Shown: positions 1-10,199, counted from the stretch's first letter. The stretch is DNA of 64,000 bases from Salvia splendens (GCF_004379255.2 NC_056034.1:40592887-40656886); one strand, 5' to 3'. Made by a program: numbers and translations. Notes: generated from the sequence alone by a model not told the origin.

Positions 1-725
1 ACTCCCCCCGATGATGTCTCGTTTCCGACCGCGACGGAGATTGAATCGGACGCCGGTGACATGACTTTAAGTCGAGCTGCCTCCCGTTTCACCCATCCGT
101 ACGCGACGTCGGCTGAGGGGTAGGGTTCTTCCTTGAGGATTTCGCGTCGGATCCAATCGTATTTCTCATTGAGCCCGGTGAGGAATTTAAACAGCCTCAG
201 TTCTGATTTGATTTCTCTGTATTGCTCTACTCCCTTATCGCAACAATTTACTGTTTTATGCGAGCATCGATCGATGTCGATCCATAAGCCGTGTAGTCGG
301 CTCCAGTATGCCTCCAGCGTTGAGTCCCCTTGCACTATCCTGCTTGCTTTGTCCCTCAGATCGTATATCAGATACGAATCCGATGAGCTCGCGAATGTTA
401 CCGCGAGTGTATCCCATAGCGATTTTGCTGTCTGATGATGCGCGAAGTCCGCTATGAGATTAGTCTCCATGTTATCGATAATCCAGGAAAAGACTATTAA
501 GTCTATTTCCTCCCAATCGGTGAACCCGATTTCGCCTGGTTTTGGTGGGGCTGGTACTCCGGAAATATGGCGGTAGACTCCTCGGCCGCCAATGGACACC
601 TTCATCAATCGTGCCCATAGTGAATAATTTGAGCCGTTCAACTTGAAGGCTATGGTAACACTCTTGCTTGATCTAATCTTCTCGGCTATTTCGGTTTGGG
701 GTTTTTCTGGCTTGTCTTCTGCCAT
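1..725 (-). CDS. gag: Copia-type Gag polyprotein, N-terminal 241 codons, truncated by the window edge
   Basis: An uninterrupted minus-strand frame runs from the ATG at 725 to position 1 without a stop. Near the start it contains the copia signature LNGSNYSLW, followed by WARLMKVSIGG and, further on, SLWDTL, AYWSRLHGLW and FLTGLNEKYDWIR. These match the DUF4219/UBN2 Gag region of plant Ty1/copia elements. Gag forms the cytoplasmic virus-like particle that packages the element's RNA. The ATG at 725 was chosen because the upstream in-frame ATG lies in the primer-binding site and is followed by a stop. No frameshift is seen in this part, so the element may be fairly young. Zinc knuckle, protease, integrase and reverse transcriptase would lie beyond the left edge. 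Confidence 0.9.
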   Translation of the reverse strand, partial: MAEDKPEKPQTEIAEKIRSSKSVTIAFKLNGSNYSLWARLMKVSIGGRGVYRHISGVPAPPKPGEIGFTDWEEIDLIVFSWIIDNMETNLIADFAHHQTAKSLWDTLAVTFASSSDSYLIYDLRDKASRIVQGDSTLEAYWSRLHGLWIDIDRCSHKTVNCCDKGVEQYREIKSELRLFKFLTGLNEKYDWIRREILKEEPYPSADVAYGWVKREAARLKVMSPASDSISVAVGNETSSGG

Positions 726-835
726 TTTCCAGGTTTCAGGTTTGGGCAGATTTGGTGTTCTCGCCAATTTGGTCGAGAAAGGTATGTTCCTGGGCTATGA
801 TGATAATTTTCTGAGCCTAACCTGCTCGGATGCCA

Positions 836-1029
836 TGTAGAATTGGGTAATTTGTGTTATATTATTCACAATGAATTAGTACATCATATATAGACCTAGG
901 GATTATTATACATGGTAAGATTTTCCACAATCAAATCTCCCTAATTTGTAGTCTAAATATCTCGTTCAATCTTCTCCTGATTTGGTGTGATTCCCTTATT
1001 GATTGCATGATATTCTGTAATCTCCAACA
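836..1029 (-). repeat. 5' LTR of the copia element (194 bp)
   Basis: The LTR boundaries are set by the TG...CA termini and by the adjoining tRNA-iMet-type primer-binding site. It is short, as is common in plant copia elements. A TATA-like run (TATATATGATG in minus orientation, near 880) is the likely promoter. An ATG straddling the LTR and primer-binding site (836-834) meets an in-frame stop after 13 codons, so it is not the gag start. Confidence 0.85.
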
Positions 1030-1065
1030 ATCACAACATGTATGAGTGTATAAATAGGACAGGCA

Positions 1066-1456
1066 GTGGCAACGATCAACAAATCATTTTGCCTTATCCT
1101 CTTGCTCGTTTTAGCCTCAGGTAAACTGCTTTACTATTATATTACATTAGTCTAGGGCAATTAGTTACTAATATCATAAAATTTGGACTGAATTCCAATT
1201 TTTGTATGAACTTAAAACTTAAATGTATTAATTATATTTGTAATAAAATTATGCAGCGGTTGAATTTGGAATGACAAAAAGATGCACTCTTGGAATTGGT
1301 AGTTAATGTGGTGAATGTATATGTTGTGAGGAAGGAATTTGCGGTGACAGTTGCTACGACTCTAAGTGCAAGATAGAACATGGCTCAGCCAATACTCAGG
1401 GTTATTGCAATAGGATTGCTTCGCATAATTTATGTTACTACGAATTTGATTGTTGA
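1066..1456 (+). pseudogene. Two-exon secreted cysteine-rich (defensin-like) peptide gene, broken
   Basis: Exon 1 (1066-1120) encodes a typical signal peptide (hydrophobic core FCLILLLVLAS), but the expected ATG is GTG at 1066-1068. The intron 1121-1256 has GT and AG ends and phase 1. Exon 2 (1257-1456) encodes a mature peptide with 11 cysteines, including C-x2-C-x-C-C spacing, ending at TGA 1454-1456. An in-frame TAA at 1304-1306 lies just before the main cysteine block. Two-exon genes with a signal peptide in exon 1 and a cysteine-rich exon 2 are the usual layout of plant defensin-like peptides, generally extracellular defence or reproductive signals. The exact subfamily is not recognised. 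The copia LTR ends only 36 bp upstream, so promoter sequence has been displaced. A TATA-like box at 1049-1056 is too close to the start to be convincing. Confidence 0.7.
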
Positions 1457-2242
1457 TCACTTAAGTTAATTGTAACTCGTCTTTCATTTCAAATATAAAT
1501 TCAATCAATAAATTAAATTACTTTTGTTTGTGATATAGTATAACTTAATTTGGTTGTGGTTTAATATTTCCGACATTCTTTATCATCAAGTGAGAATATT
1601 AAATACTACAGTCGCAAGAAACGAGAAATATTTTTTTCAGAATACAAACTTAATTTCTTACCAACTTCAAAAATAAAACCGAAGTACTATTAATTAAAAC
1701 ATGAAACACGACATTTGAATACCCGAAAAAGGGATTTCAAATATAATTAAAAAAATATTTAGAATTAACTATTAATGATATTTATATAATACGATATGTA
1801 TAACATTATGCAATTTCACTTACTTAATTGACAACAATTGTATAATATTATCAATTAATCAAAATATCATTTTAATTAAACCAAATTATTATATAATATT
1901 TAAATTAATTTCTCATCAGTTATAATATACTCCTATTATTTTTCTTCATTGTTTTAAGGAGTGCTAATTATTTATAAAGTATAATAAATAACTTTAGGAG
2001 AGATAAATTAAATAAATGAAAAAGAACAAAAATAAAGGAAAAATAGAGAGGAGACAGATTTTAAATGAACAAGAGAGAAAAAGAGTATACAGTACATTGC
2101 AATGAAGATTTCTAGTTTATACGCCTGCCTCATTTTTTTCCATATAATTCATTTTGGTCTACTTTTTTTTGTGAATGCAATCGTAGTTTTTTGTTATTAA
2201 TTTGAGTTGGGGTATATACGAGTAAATCTATATCTATACATC
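1457..2242. other. AT-rich intergenic stretch
   Basis: Very AT-rich DNA without a coding frame or a recognisable repeat. The first part would be the 3' flank of the broken cysteine-rich peptide gene. Confidence 0.6.
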
Positions 2243-2570
2243 CTTAAAAACAAGGCTTTTTTGGGGGAATTTTGAGGAGACTTCCCCCATTTTCAAATTA
2301 TATATTCGAAGGGAAAAGTTTCCACTAACATAACAAGGTTTGTAGATGATTTTTTGGGTGGGAAACAAATAGGGTCACACCAACATAACAATGTTTTGAG
2401 CAGATTTTTTTAAAAGCAAGGTTTTTTTGGGGGGGAATTTTGAGAAGACTTACCCCCATTTTCAAATTATATATATTGGGAGGGAAAAGTTTCCACTAAC
2501 ATAACAAGGTTTGTAAATGATTTTTTGGTTAGGGTCCCACCAACGTAACAAGATTTTGAGCAGATTTCTT
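2243..2570. repeat. Tandem duplication, unit about 167 bp, two copies
   Basis: Copy 1 begins near 2245 and copy 2 near 2412. Both carry, in the same order, an ACAAGG/GCAAGG start followed by T and G runs, a CCCCCATTTTC block, the phrase TTTCCACTAACATAACAAGG, and GATTTTGAGCAGATTT-like ends. Small indels and substitutions separate them. No coding content was seen. Confidence 0.8.
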
Positions 2571-2864
2571 TGGTGGAAAACAAGTTTCCGCCAAAACGTC
2601 TGAAAATGAGCTTTTATTTAAAAAAAATATTTTACAGTTGTTAAAACTACATGCACCAAAGGTTAATACAATGAATGTTTTTTTCATACTAAATCCAACA
2701 AATTTTAGAATCTAACTCTTAAAAGCAATGTTGATTAGACCAAATACTAACAATCAATCAGATCATCTTACACAAAGATGATCTCTAAAATTGAGATTTG
2801 GAAAGCATTCTCAGATTGAGAACCTGATGAAAGGTTCTTTGAGAGCCAAAACAAGGATTTTTTA

Positions 2865-4046
2865 GAGCATCTCCAATGGCGACGAGCGGGCCGGTTAGCC
2901 GATTTCCGGCGCTCGCCGGTCTGCTCGCCGAACCATCGCGCAAGCGGCGAGCGCTAAATCGTCGAAACAATCGGCGTGCCCTCGCCGATTCTCGGGCGCT
3001 GGCCGATGCTCTCGCCGATCGGCTGGCCGCCATTGTAGGCTCCCGATCGGCGAGCAATCGGCCAACCGATTTTAAATTTTTTTTTATTTAATATTTTTTT
3101 TGTGGGACAAACTCATTCTTGGTTGTTTCTCTTTTATAGAGACATCCTTGAAGGTTTTATGTTCCACTTTCGATGTGGGACAAACTCATTCTTGGTTGTT
3201 TCTCTTTTATAGAGACATCCATGAAGGTTTTAAGTTCCACTTTCGATGTGAGACAAACTCATTCTTGGTTGTTTCACTTTTATAGAGACATCCTTGTTGA
3301 AGGTTTTAAGTTCCACTTTCGATGTGGGACAAACTCATTCTTGGTTGTTTCTCTTTTATAGAGACATCATTGTTGAAGGTTTTAAGTTCCACTTTCGATG
3401 TGGGACAAACTCATTCTTGGTTGTTTCTCTTTTATAGAGACATCCTTGAAGGTTTTAAGTTCCACTTTCGATGTGGGACAAACTCATTCTTGGTTGTTTC
3501 TCTTTTATAGAGACATCTTAGAAGGTTTTATGTTCCACTTTCGATATGGGACAAACTCATTCTTGATTGTTTCTCTATAAAAGAGACATCCTTGAATGTT
3601 TTATGTTCCACTTTTGATGTGGGACAAACTCATTCTTGGTTGTTTCTCTTTTATAGAGACATCGTTGAATGTTTTATGTTCCACTTTCAATGTGGGACAA
3701 ACTCATTCTTGATTGTTTCTCTTTTATAGAGACATCCTTGAATGTTTTATGTTCCACTTTCGATGTGGGACAAACTCATTTTTAGTTGTGTTTTTTTAAT
3801 TAATATACTTTTTAAAATTTTAATATTATTATTGAGTTTTTCCGTATCTTTGTCGTAAATTTAATTCCGTATTTTGTGTGATTGTCAATTATTATTTATT
3901 TTATATAATTAGGAGTGATGTGGCTAGGCTATTACTGGGCTATTTGCTTGTCCTGATGATGTGGCATGATGATTTTTAGTACTGATGATGTGGCAGAAGG
4001 AGTTTGTGGCTGTGCTATGACTGAGCGAAAGCCATTGTGGATGCCC
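2865..4046. mobile_element. PIF/Harbinger-like non-autonomous element with internal tandem array
   Basis: The left end GAGCATCTCCAATGGC and the inverted right end GGGCATCCACAATGGC match at 13 of 16 positions. Both are flanked by TTA (2862-2864 and 4047-4049), the 3-bp target duplication of PIF/Harbinger elements. The left subterminal 200 bp is strikingly GC-rich with repeated CGCCGAT/CGGCGAG words, and the right end repeats GATGATGTGGC. The middle is a 73/76-bp tandem array described separately. No transposase remains. The short ORFs around 2785-3091 on both strands come from the GC-rich repeats and are not genes. Confidence 0.8.
3101..3790 (-). repeat. Tandem array, 73/76-bp unit, ten copies of an snRNA-type promoter motif
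   Basis: TGTGGGAC recurs at 3101, 3174, 3247, 3323, 3399, 3472, 3545, 3618, 3691 and 3764. The period is 73 bp, with two 76-bp units that carry an extra TTG. In minus orientation most units contain GTCCCACATCG, which is exactly the plant snRNA upstream sequence element (RTCCCACATCG). A TATAAAA box follows 32 bp later, or 35 bp in the long units. A gap of about 33-34 bp is that of Pol II snRNA promoters; Pol III ones are about 10 bp shorter. No snRNA body is attached. Copies at 3247, 3545, 3618 and 3691 have point changes in the motif. Confidence 0.8.
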
Positions 4047-4049
4047 TTA

Positions 4050-4790
4050 GGAGCCAAATCTTTTAAGGGGTAAAATGCAAAATCGGGATCACAAAGGATG
4101 GAAAGGAAAATAAATGAACTTAACAAAAAATTATTCTATAAATAGCTGTCCAAAAAACATAATCTTCTTCATCATCAATAGTGTTCTCTCTCTACAATCT
4201 CACTGGATTTGATTTTCCTCTCTATTTTCTTATAGCATTTCTTCATATTATACAGAAATTGCATATTAAAAGGAGAGTCAAAACAAAAAGAGGTAATTGT
4301 TTCTCTTTGATCTTACTGCATTTATTTTCACTATATATATTCGTACCACATCTTTACATTTTGCAGTTATTACAGGTTAAGTGAATAAAAGAAAGTAAAG
4401 CAGGTGTTTCTATATATTCTGTACATTTTTTCTATATTTCAGTTATACATTGCTTCATTTATATTGTTATTTAGTTTATTGATTTATTGATTCTTTTTAT
4501 TACGGTATTTATTTAGGACTCTATCTATTACAAATGCATTGCATATATCAATACAGAATAAGTACAATTCTCTTCCAACATCATCTGCAAACTGCACAAA
4601 GAAAAAGAGACGAAAGATCAGAACTAGAAGGAGTGAAATTGAGGAATAAGTGTATCAGATGGACTTTCTTTTAATATCCATTACATTAGTGTGGATATAA
4701 ATCAAATACTTGCGAAATTATGAAAAATCATCTTTTCTCAAAACGAAACTATGATTCTTTACAAGTTGTTGTCATGCCATAAATGTTTGT
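4050..4790. other. Intergenic stretch, no gene seen
   Basis: AT-rich DNA. Near 4800 there is a short run of GGAAT/GGAATGAAATGA repeats. No conserved frame was seen; a 67-codon ORF at 4181-4384 has no recognisable content. Confidence 0.5.
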
Positions 4791-4799
4791 TTTGATGAA

Positions 4800-5452
4800 T
4801 GGAATGGAATGGAATGAAATGATGGGTGACCGTGGGAGATGACCACCTCCCCCGACACTTGAATGTTTAGATATGGAATGATGAATGATGGATGATGAAA
4901 TGATGAATTAGGAATGATAAAAGAACTTAGTCTGCGGTCAAACTTTTAGCTCACAAAAGAATTTAGTAAGCTCGGACCTTTTAAGAAAAACCATGTGTGT
5001 TACTGCGATGACTTGACAACTATATAATGTATGTTTTGCTTTTCGGCACGTGTCCATTGAGTACTCCTGTACTCAGCCCTGCATGTATTTATAAATGTGC
5101 AGGTTGAACGTCAAGAGGATGGAGTGATGATCGGAGTCGATGTTATTAAATAATCAAGTTGATCTTCCAACGATTCGTGTCTTCATACACGAAGTCGTTT
5201 AGTAAGGACTTATTCCGTTGTGTTTTTGTGAAGGGAGAATTGTAGAATCTCACCATCAAACTCTGATTTATTGAGGAGATGTTTATCATATTTCCAAGAC
5301 CATGTAATTGAATACTTGGCTTCTATTTTATAATATCAATCGACTTGGTCTTTGTGAAATTTCTCAAGTTCTACCATTTTCTTTCCCCGCTTCTTCAAAT
5401 CCTTCTTATTAGTCGCGGTTTACCCGCTTTCTCTATTAATGCGGTCGTGACA
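4800..5452 (-). mobile_element. LTR remnant resembling Ty3/gypsy Tekay (del) chromovirus
   Basis: On the minus strand the segment begins TGTCACGACCGC at 5452, the usual start of Tekay-type LTRs. It later has a TATA-like TTATAAATA (about 5089-5097), directly followed by the sequence GCAGGGCTGAGTAC that I associate with the transcription-start region of these LTRs. The inner end is not resolved and no primer-binding site or internal domain was found. It is probably a solo or truncated LTR. Confidence 0.5.
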
Positions 5453-6136
5453 ATCAATTTAATAATGTAGGTTCCACTATCCACTAACACTACTTTAATT
5501 ACTGTTCTCCTCATCTCTCTTACTTTATCATTGTTTTCTTAATTCCTGTGTCATTACAAATGCACATATTTTTTTGGAACGGATGGAGTATATAATTATA
5601 CTAGCTCTGCTATCAAGTAGCTATAAAATCGCACAATAATTTCAATTTTATTTGAAAAATCGTGAATTTCTGATATTTATATTAATAATCTCTACTATAA
5701 TAGTCACATATAAATCACCCTACTTCAAAAATGGAGATATTCTGTAATTTATTATTTCTAGTACTCCCTATATTAGGATATGCCACAAGTCCACAACAAG
5801 CAGTCAAGCATAAGGATTAATATTAGCTCTAAAAAATATTAAAATAATTTTCTTTAGAAATGAACCATAAAAATAAATAAAAGATGAAAAACGATATTTA
5901 TCATAAATTGATAGAAAATGTAATCCAAGCCTTATCACAATAAATATTTCGATTTCAATACATCACTGTCATCACTACAACACCCCAAATATCCAATCTA
6001 TACCATTCTTGGAATATTACTATTACAACAACCAAGCCAAATTGTCTCAAGAAAGTTTGAACACAAAGCAATCACTACAACAAATTTTTATTTAAAAAAC
6101 TTCTTTTTAGAAAAATCTCTCTTAAGTCTGGTGGTG
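5453..6136. other. Intergenic stretch upstream of a small ORF
   Basis: AT-rich DNA. A fragment near 5570-5590 (GGAACGGATGGAGTA) looks like one end of a Stowaway MITE, but its partner end was not found. No coding content was seen. Confidence 0.45.
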
Positions 6137-6325
6137 ATGTGCGTAGGATTACGCGGGTGGGTTTTTCAGTGGCCGGAGCTCGACTTCTTCAACGCAGTTG
6201 CAAGCTCCCGGTGGCTTGATGTGTCGGTCGACGACGTTTTATGGGCTGTGGTTTATGTGTTTGAGTCGTTAGGTTTGGCTACTATGCTTTGTTATTTCTT
6301 CTTATTTTGTGGTTGTACTTTATAA
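6137..6325 (+). CDS. Possible small membrane protein, 62 residues, function unknown
   Basis: An ATG-initiated ORF of 62 codons ends at 6325. Its base composition is much less AT-rich than the flanks. The product has an aromatic and acidic N-terminal half (FQWPELDFFNAV, then SRWLDVSVDDVLW) and a C-terminal hydrophobic stretch (about residues 37-60: AVVYVFES, then LATMLCYFFLFCG). This would make a single membrane segment. I recognise no family with confidence. The GC contrast and the organised hydrophobicity argue for a real gene or a recent pseudogene. No intron is needed. The start at 6137 is the only ATG in frame. Confidence 0.45.
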   Translation: MCVGLRGWVFQWPELDFFNAVASSRWLDVSVDDVLWAVVYVFESLGLATMLCYFFLFCGCTL

Positions 6326-7590
6326 ATACTTTAAGAATTTATTTTCTATATGCAAAATAATTGTGGCTTTATATTTTCGGTATATACTTTAATTTAATTT
6401 TCCAACAAAAAAGCTCAAACAGAAAGATTGGGTGAGCAAAATTTATTTCCGGTGAGACTATTTCATGTTTGAAATGCGAAAGAATAAAGTTTCTATAATT
6501 TGTTTTGATGATAAGGGTTTTGGTGAATCAGTGATATAGTCTATATTTTGTGTTTGAAATGTTGAAAGAATAATTTTTCTATAATTTGTTTTGATGAATC
6601 AGTGAAAAGGGATGCTTGGCTGAGTTCTTTCATTCTAGAGCTTGTTGGCTTGACTTTTTCCTCTTTTTTTGTTAGGTTTTAATTTGTTAGATCTTTGTTT
6701 GGGTGTTGTTTATTGTTGTTGCAATGGTAGTATTAATTTATAAAGCCCATTAGAGATTAATTTATTATAGTAGTATTATATTCTGATTCGTGTCCTATTA
6801 TATTATGCATCAAGAATCTACCTTTTTCCTTAGCTCTTTTGGCATATACTCATCAAGTCAAGGGTTTGTTTATAACTTTATTTTATGTTTAGTATAGGGA
6901 ATCGACAATAATTTCAACTTTTTAATAAAAAAATAAATTATGATACAATATTTTTTACTAGTACAATACATACATTTTCTTCTCACATAGTATTAGACAT
7001 GTTTGGAAGATGTGATGATTTTCGGAAATGAATTGTATTTTGTGAAGTTCTGGCCAGTTTTACTACAACTTTAAAGTTCATGCCATTTTTTTATTTTCTA
7101 AAGTTAGAGCCATTTATCTTTTATTAAAATGCATGCCAATTTTGTTATATATTTTTAAGTTCATGCTATTTTTACCAATGACTCGAAGATTTAGACTATG
7201 AACTATTCTTAATCACAAAATTACTTTGTTATTATACTACTATATAGTTGGCTTCATTGAGATGAGTAGAGAAATAATACTATTTCCATACCAATAAACT
7301 TGTAGGAGTAAATTGCTGCACATGAATTTTAAAATGGTAGATCGAAAAATATAAGAATATAATTTTTTTTATGTTGTTTCGTCTATGTCAAAATATGTCA
7401 CCTTCTTTTATGAGTTAGTTTCATTTTGCATGTCCTATTTAATTTTAGGAAATAATAAAGTTTTTTAATTGTGTAACTAGTGTGTCATTGCCTATCAATT
7501 TTATTTGTCTCTCACAAAACACATGTGAGCCAATATATTTTATTTTATACTAATATTTTGTTTAATATTCGTGTCCATAAAAATACTCTT
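6326..7590. other. Intergenic stretch, no gene seen
   Basis: AT-rich sequence with the paralogous-looking words TATAATTTGTTTTGATGA repeated around 6497 and 6580. No coding frame or clear transposon was recognised. Confidence 0.5.
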
Positions 7591-7931
7591 GCAGTGAAAC
7601 AAGATGAACACGATTTTAGAACACAAGACGACTCTAGCATCATCAAGGCGACATCAAAAGGGAGGCAACTCGCCTTCCTCTACGACGCGAACGGAGATGC
7701 AACTCGTCTATATCTACGATCACAACACGATCAAGACGGAACCAAGGCACCCGACAAACTCACACAAACGCGCTTCTCATCACTCAATTAGAGAGCTAAT
7801 AGCGTAAAACACGCTTCAAGGCGAAAGGGACTCTACACTTCCCAAGCACCAAATGCAATGCCTTCAACACGTGTACGTAGATACTAAACACGCCGGTTTA
7901 AGGAACTTAGCTATGCACATTCGTTTCGACC

Positions 7932-8748
7932 TCAACATACAGATTTCTCCGCTTCACCTCTTGCTATGTCCGGACCAAGAACCGGTTGCATAATAACACT
8001 GCAAGAAAATTGCGTAGGTATGCTTAGTTACCTCAAAAGTATGGAAAAGAATGAGTCATGCTTAGATAAATTGAGGAAAATGACATACTCGGGAGATCCA
8101 GTGCTGGTTAAAGGTACACCTACACCTGCACTTGACTGCAACGAGCCATGAGTAGCAATGGCTGAATTACTCGAATGAGCCACACCAGAAGAGTGGCAAC
8201 CTATAAATAAACACAACATGGTTCGCATTTGAGAACATTCACAACAAGTGCATAGACGAAGGCCTAAGAAATATCGAGCAATCACGCTCTTTTAAACGAG
8301 ACAAACTACCTTGAAGAACGACGACAGCAAAAAAGATGAAGGTGAAAAGCAGAGCCATCAAGTTTCCACTGGAAGATGCTGATGAAGACGACGACGCCTT
8401 TGCTGCTCTCATCTTCTTCAAGACCTTCGTCCTCTCGATCTTGGCACGTTTAATCATGGCTAGCTCGGATAACTCTCTGATGAGCTTCTGGTCGGCTGCA
8501 TCCAACGACAGCCCTCTTGGAGGGCGCGGAGGCTTTGAGGACTTCTTCTTGCCCGGTGCCCTGCCCTTCTCCGTTTTACTATTATTCCCTGTCTGCGGTG
8601 AAATCTCATCAACCGCTTTCGGATTCTCGTCCACACTCACAGAAATCGAAACCACATTCCCTAGATTCTCATCTCCTTCTCTACGTGTATCGATGAATCG
8701 ATCTATATCAATCACAATTTCTCTCTCTTTTGCTGAGATAAAATCCAT
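7932..8748 (-). CDS. Plant single-pass membrane protein of unknown function, 205 residues, 3 coding exons
   Basis: Coding exons are 8748-8310, 8200-8089 and 7998-7932. All introns have GT-AG ends and the phases add up to 618 nt with TGA at 7934-7932. The N-terminal 70 residues are variable. They are followed by the strongly conserved basic block KPPRPPRGLSLDAADQKLI and a helical K/R-rich segment (residues 90-117), a serine run (119-127) and one membrane segment (about 129-146, FTFIFFAVVVLQ). A Ser/Gly-rich tail follows. I know this block from uncharacterised transmembrane proteins of many land plants; no function is established to my knowledge. The basic region before the membrane segment suggests that the N-terminus faces the cytosol. 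The splice boundaries are read from sequence only. A two-codon upstream ORF lies in the leader at 8788-8777. Confidence 0.85.
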
Positions 8749-9660
8749 ATTTACTTCTTTTTCCCTTTCTCCGAAGTTAGGCTTCCATGAACTGTGAAAT
8801 TAGGTAGAAATTCATCAAGATTTTGAACTAACTAAGCAATGCAGTCTACTTTTATAAAGCCAGAAACAAATTCTAGCTAGAGACAGCCACAAAAACTAAG
8901 CAAAATAAAAGGGAACAAAAATGATTAATGAGACAAAAGCATTATTATTTCTACGATGAAATAAACAGTAGATTACAACAATGTATTAAGGGCAAAGAAT
9001 ACGACATTTCATAAAAATTCCACAAATAATTGCTCAGAAAAGAACAAAATGGAACTAGATTTTTAATTATTGATGTGAAGAAGAGAAAAATTAGCAGTCA
9101 ACCATGTCCATTAATCGGCAAATTCATCGAACTAATCGAAATGGGATTAACTATTAAGACAATCAGATTCAAGAATCAAGAAAAAACACAACATTTGAAT
9201 TAAACAAAGATGGAAAGAAATTGGATTCAGTAATCAAGATTCGAAATGCAGGTAAATTACAGCAACACAAGAAGATCACTAAGAGAGAGAGAGAGAGACC
9301 ACTTGAGCTTTCAAGAACAAAGAGTACCTTTTTGCATAAAGCAAATTCAAGAAGTCCCTGATCCAAATAATATACAAGATTGTCACATGTAACTCTAAAT
9401 AATTGAAATCTCAAATCTTGGGGGCTTTCAAGATCCAAATTTTCTCACTCCCTTTCTCTGGAAATGCCAGCAAATATTTCAAGACTCGATTTTTCGCCTC
9501 GTCTCTCTCAGTTTCTCACCCCTTTTGAGCTGCTTGAATTTCCCAGCGACTTTGACCGCAAAAGTAGAAAATTCAAGACGGCTAAAGCTAGATTTTAACA
9601 CTCACTCGCAAAAACAAGCATGAATAATTGTTGTTGGTGAGTGTTCAGATGAGTTGAGAG
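8749..9660 (-). other. Probable 5' UTR with leader intron of the membrane-protein gene
   Basis: In minus orientation a donor (AAAAAG then GTACTC) at 9327 and an acceptor (TTTCACAG) at 8792 define a likely leader intron of 536 bp. This leaves about 43 nt of leader before the ATG at 8748. The untranslated first exon would run upward from 9328. The transcription start is not determined. A GA-run at 9282-9298 lies inside the intron. Confidence 0.5.
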
Positions 9661-9954
9661 CACATTGTGTGTATACATAAAAAAATGATAAACAAATATA
9701 TACACGAATGATTCATAATGGTCTGAAAGCGACATCGTGTCTTTCGTTAGAAATTCAGTTTTTTAGAAACGAAACGACGTGATTTGGCACCGACACATTG
9801 TTATTAGCAAAGTCCACTAATCTTGGCGGTCTGAATCTCATCATTCTTAGTATTACCCATTTTTTTAGTATTGTCCATGTACACATCTGGTTTGTGAAAT
9901 ATGTGTAGCACGTTATTTTAATTTTAGTTTTTGTGACATTTGGGTAACACCGTA

Positions 9955-10199
9955 CTCCCTCCATCCCAAGATAAACGAAACACTTCTTTTGAGCACGAAA
10001 TTTAAGGAATTGATATTTAAATAGTTAAAGTAGAGAAAATAAAATATGAGAAAGAGAAAAGTAGTGAAGTAAAAGAGAATAAAGTAAAAGAGAATAAAGT
10101 AAAAGAGAATATTTTTTGCTAAAAATTGAAAAATGACTCACTTATAGTGGGATATCTAAAAAAAGAATATGACTCGCTTACTTTGGGACGGAGTGTGTG
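9955..10199. mobile_element. Stowaway (Tc1/mariner) MITE
   Basis: It begins with CTCCCTCCATCCCAAG after a TA (9953-9954) and ends with TTTGGGACGGAG followed by degenerate TG repeats and TA. These are classic Stowaway terminal repeats. The interior holds the usual GAGAAA/AAGAGAATA words. No coding capacity. Confidence 0.85.

Larger units (their letters stand above)
1..1029 (-). mobile_element. Ty1/copia LTR retrotransposon, 5' part, cut by the window edge
   Basis: Read on the minus strand, the element begins with an LTR at 1029, continues with a primer-binding site at about 835-822 and then gag, and leaves the window at position 1. The LTR begins TGTTGGAG and ends CTACA. The primer-binding site TGGCATCCGAGC is a two-base variant of the usual plant copia site TGGTATCAGAGC, complementary to initiator tRNA-Met. 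The pol region and 3' LTR would lie outside the window. The base pairs next to the LTR outer end (1030-1034) should be the target-site duplication, but the partner copy is not visible. Confidence 0.9.

Noticed and set aside
3101..3790. Possible CRISPR array (regular 73-bp repeats)
   Set aside because: Whole units are repeated with no unique spacers, and the DNA is a plant nuclear transposon.
8336..8797. 153-codon plus-strand ORF
   Set aside because: It is the antisense of the first coding exon of the membrane-protein gene, whose minus-strand splicing and conserved block are clear.
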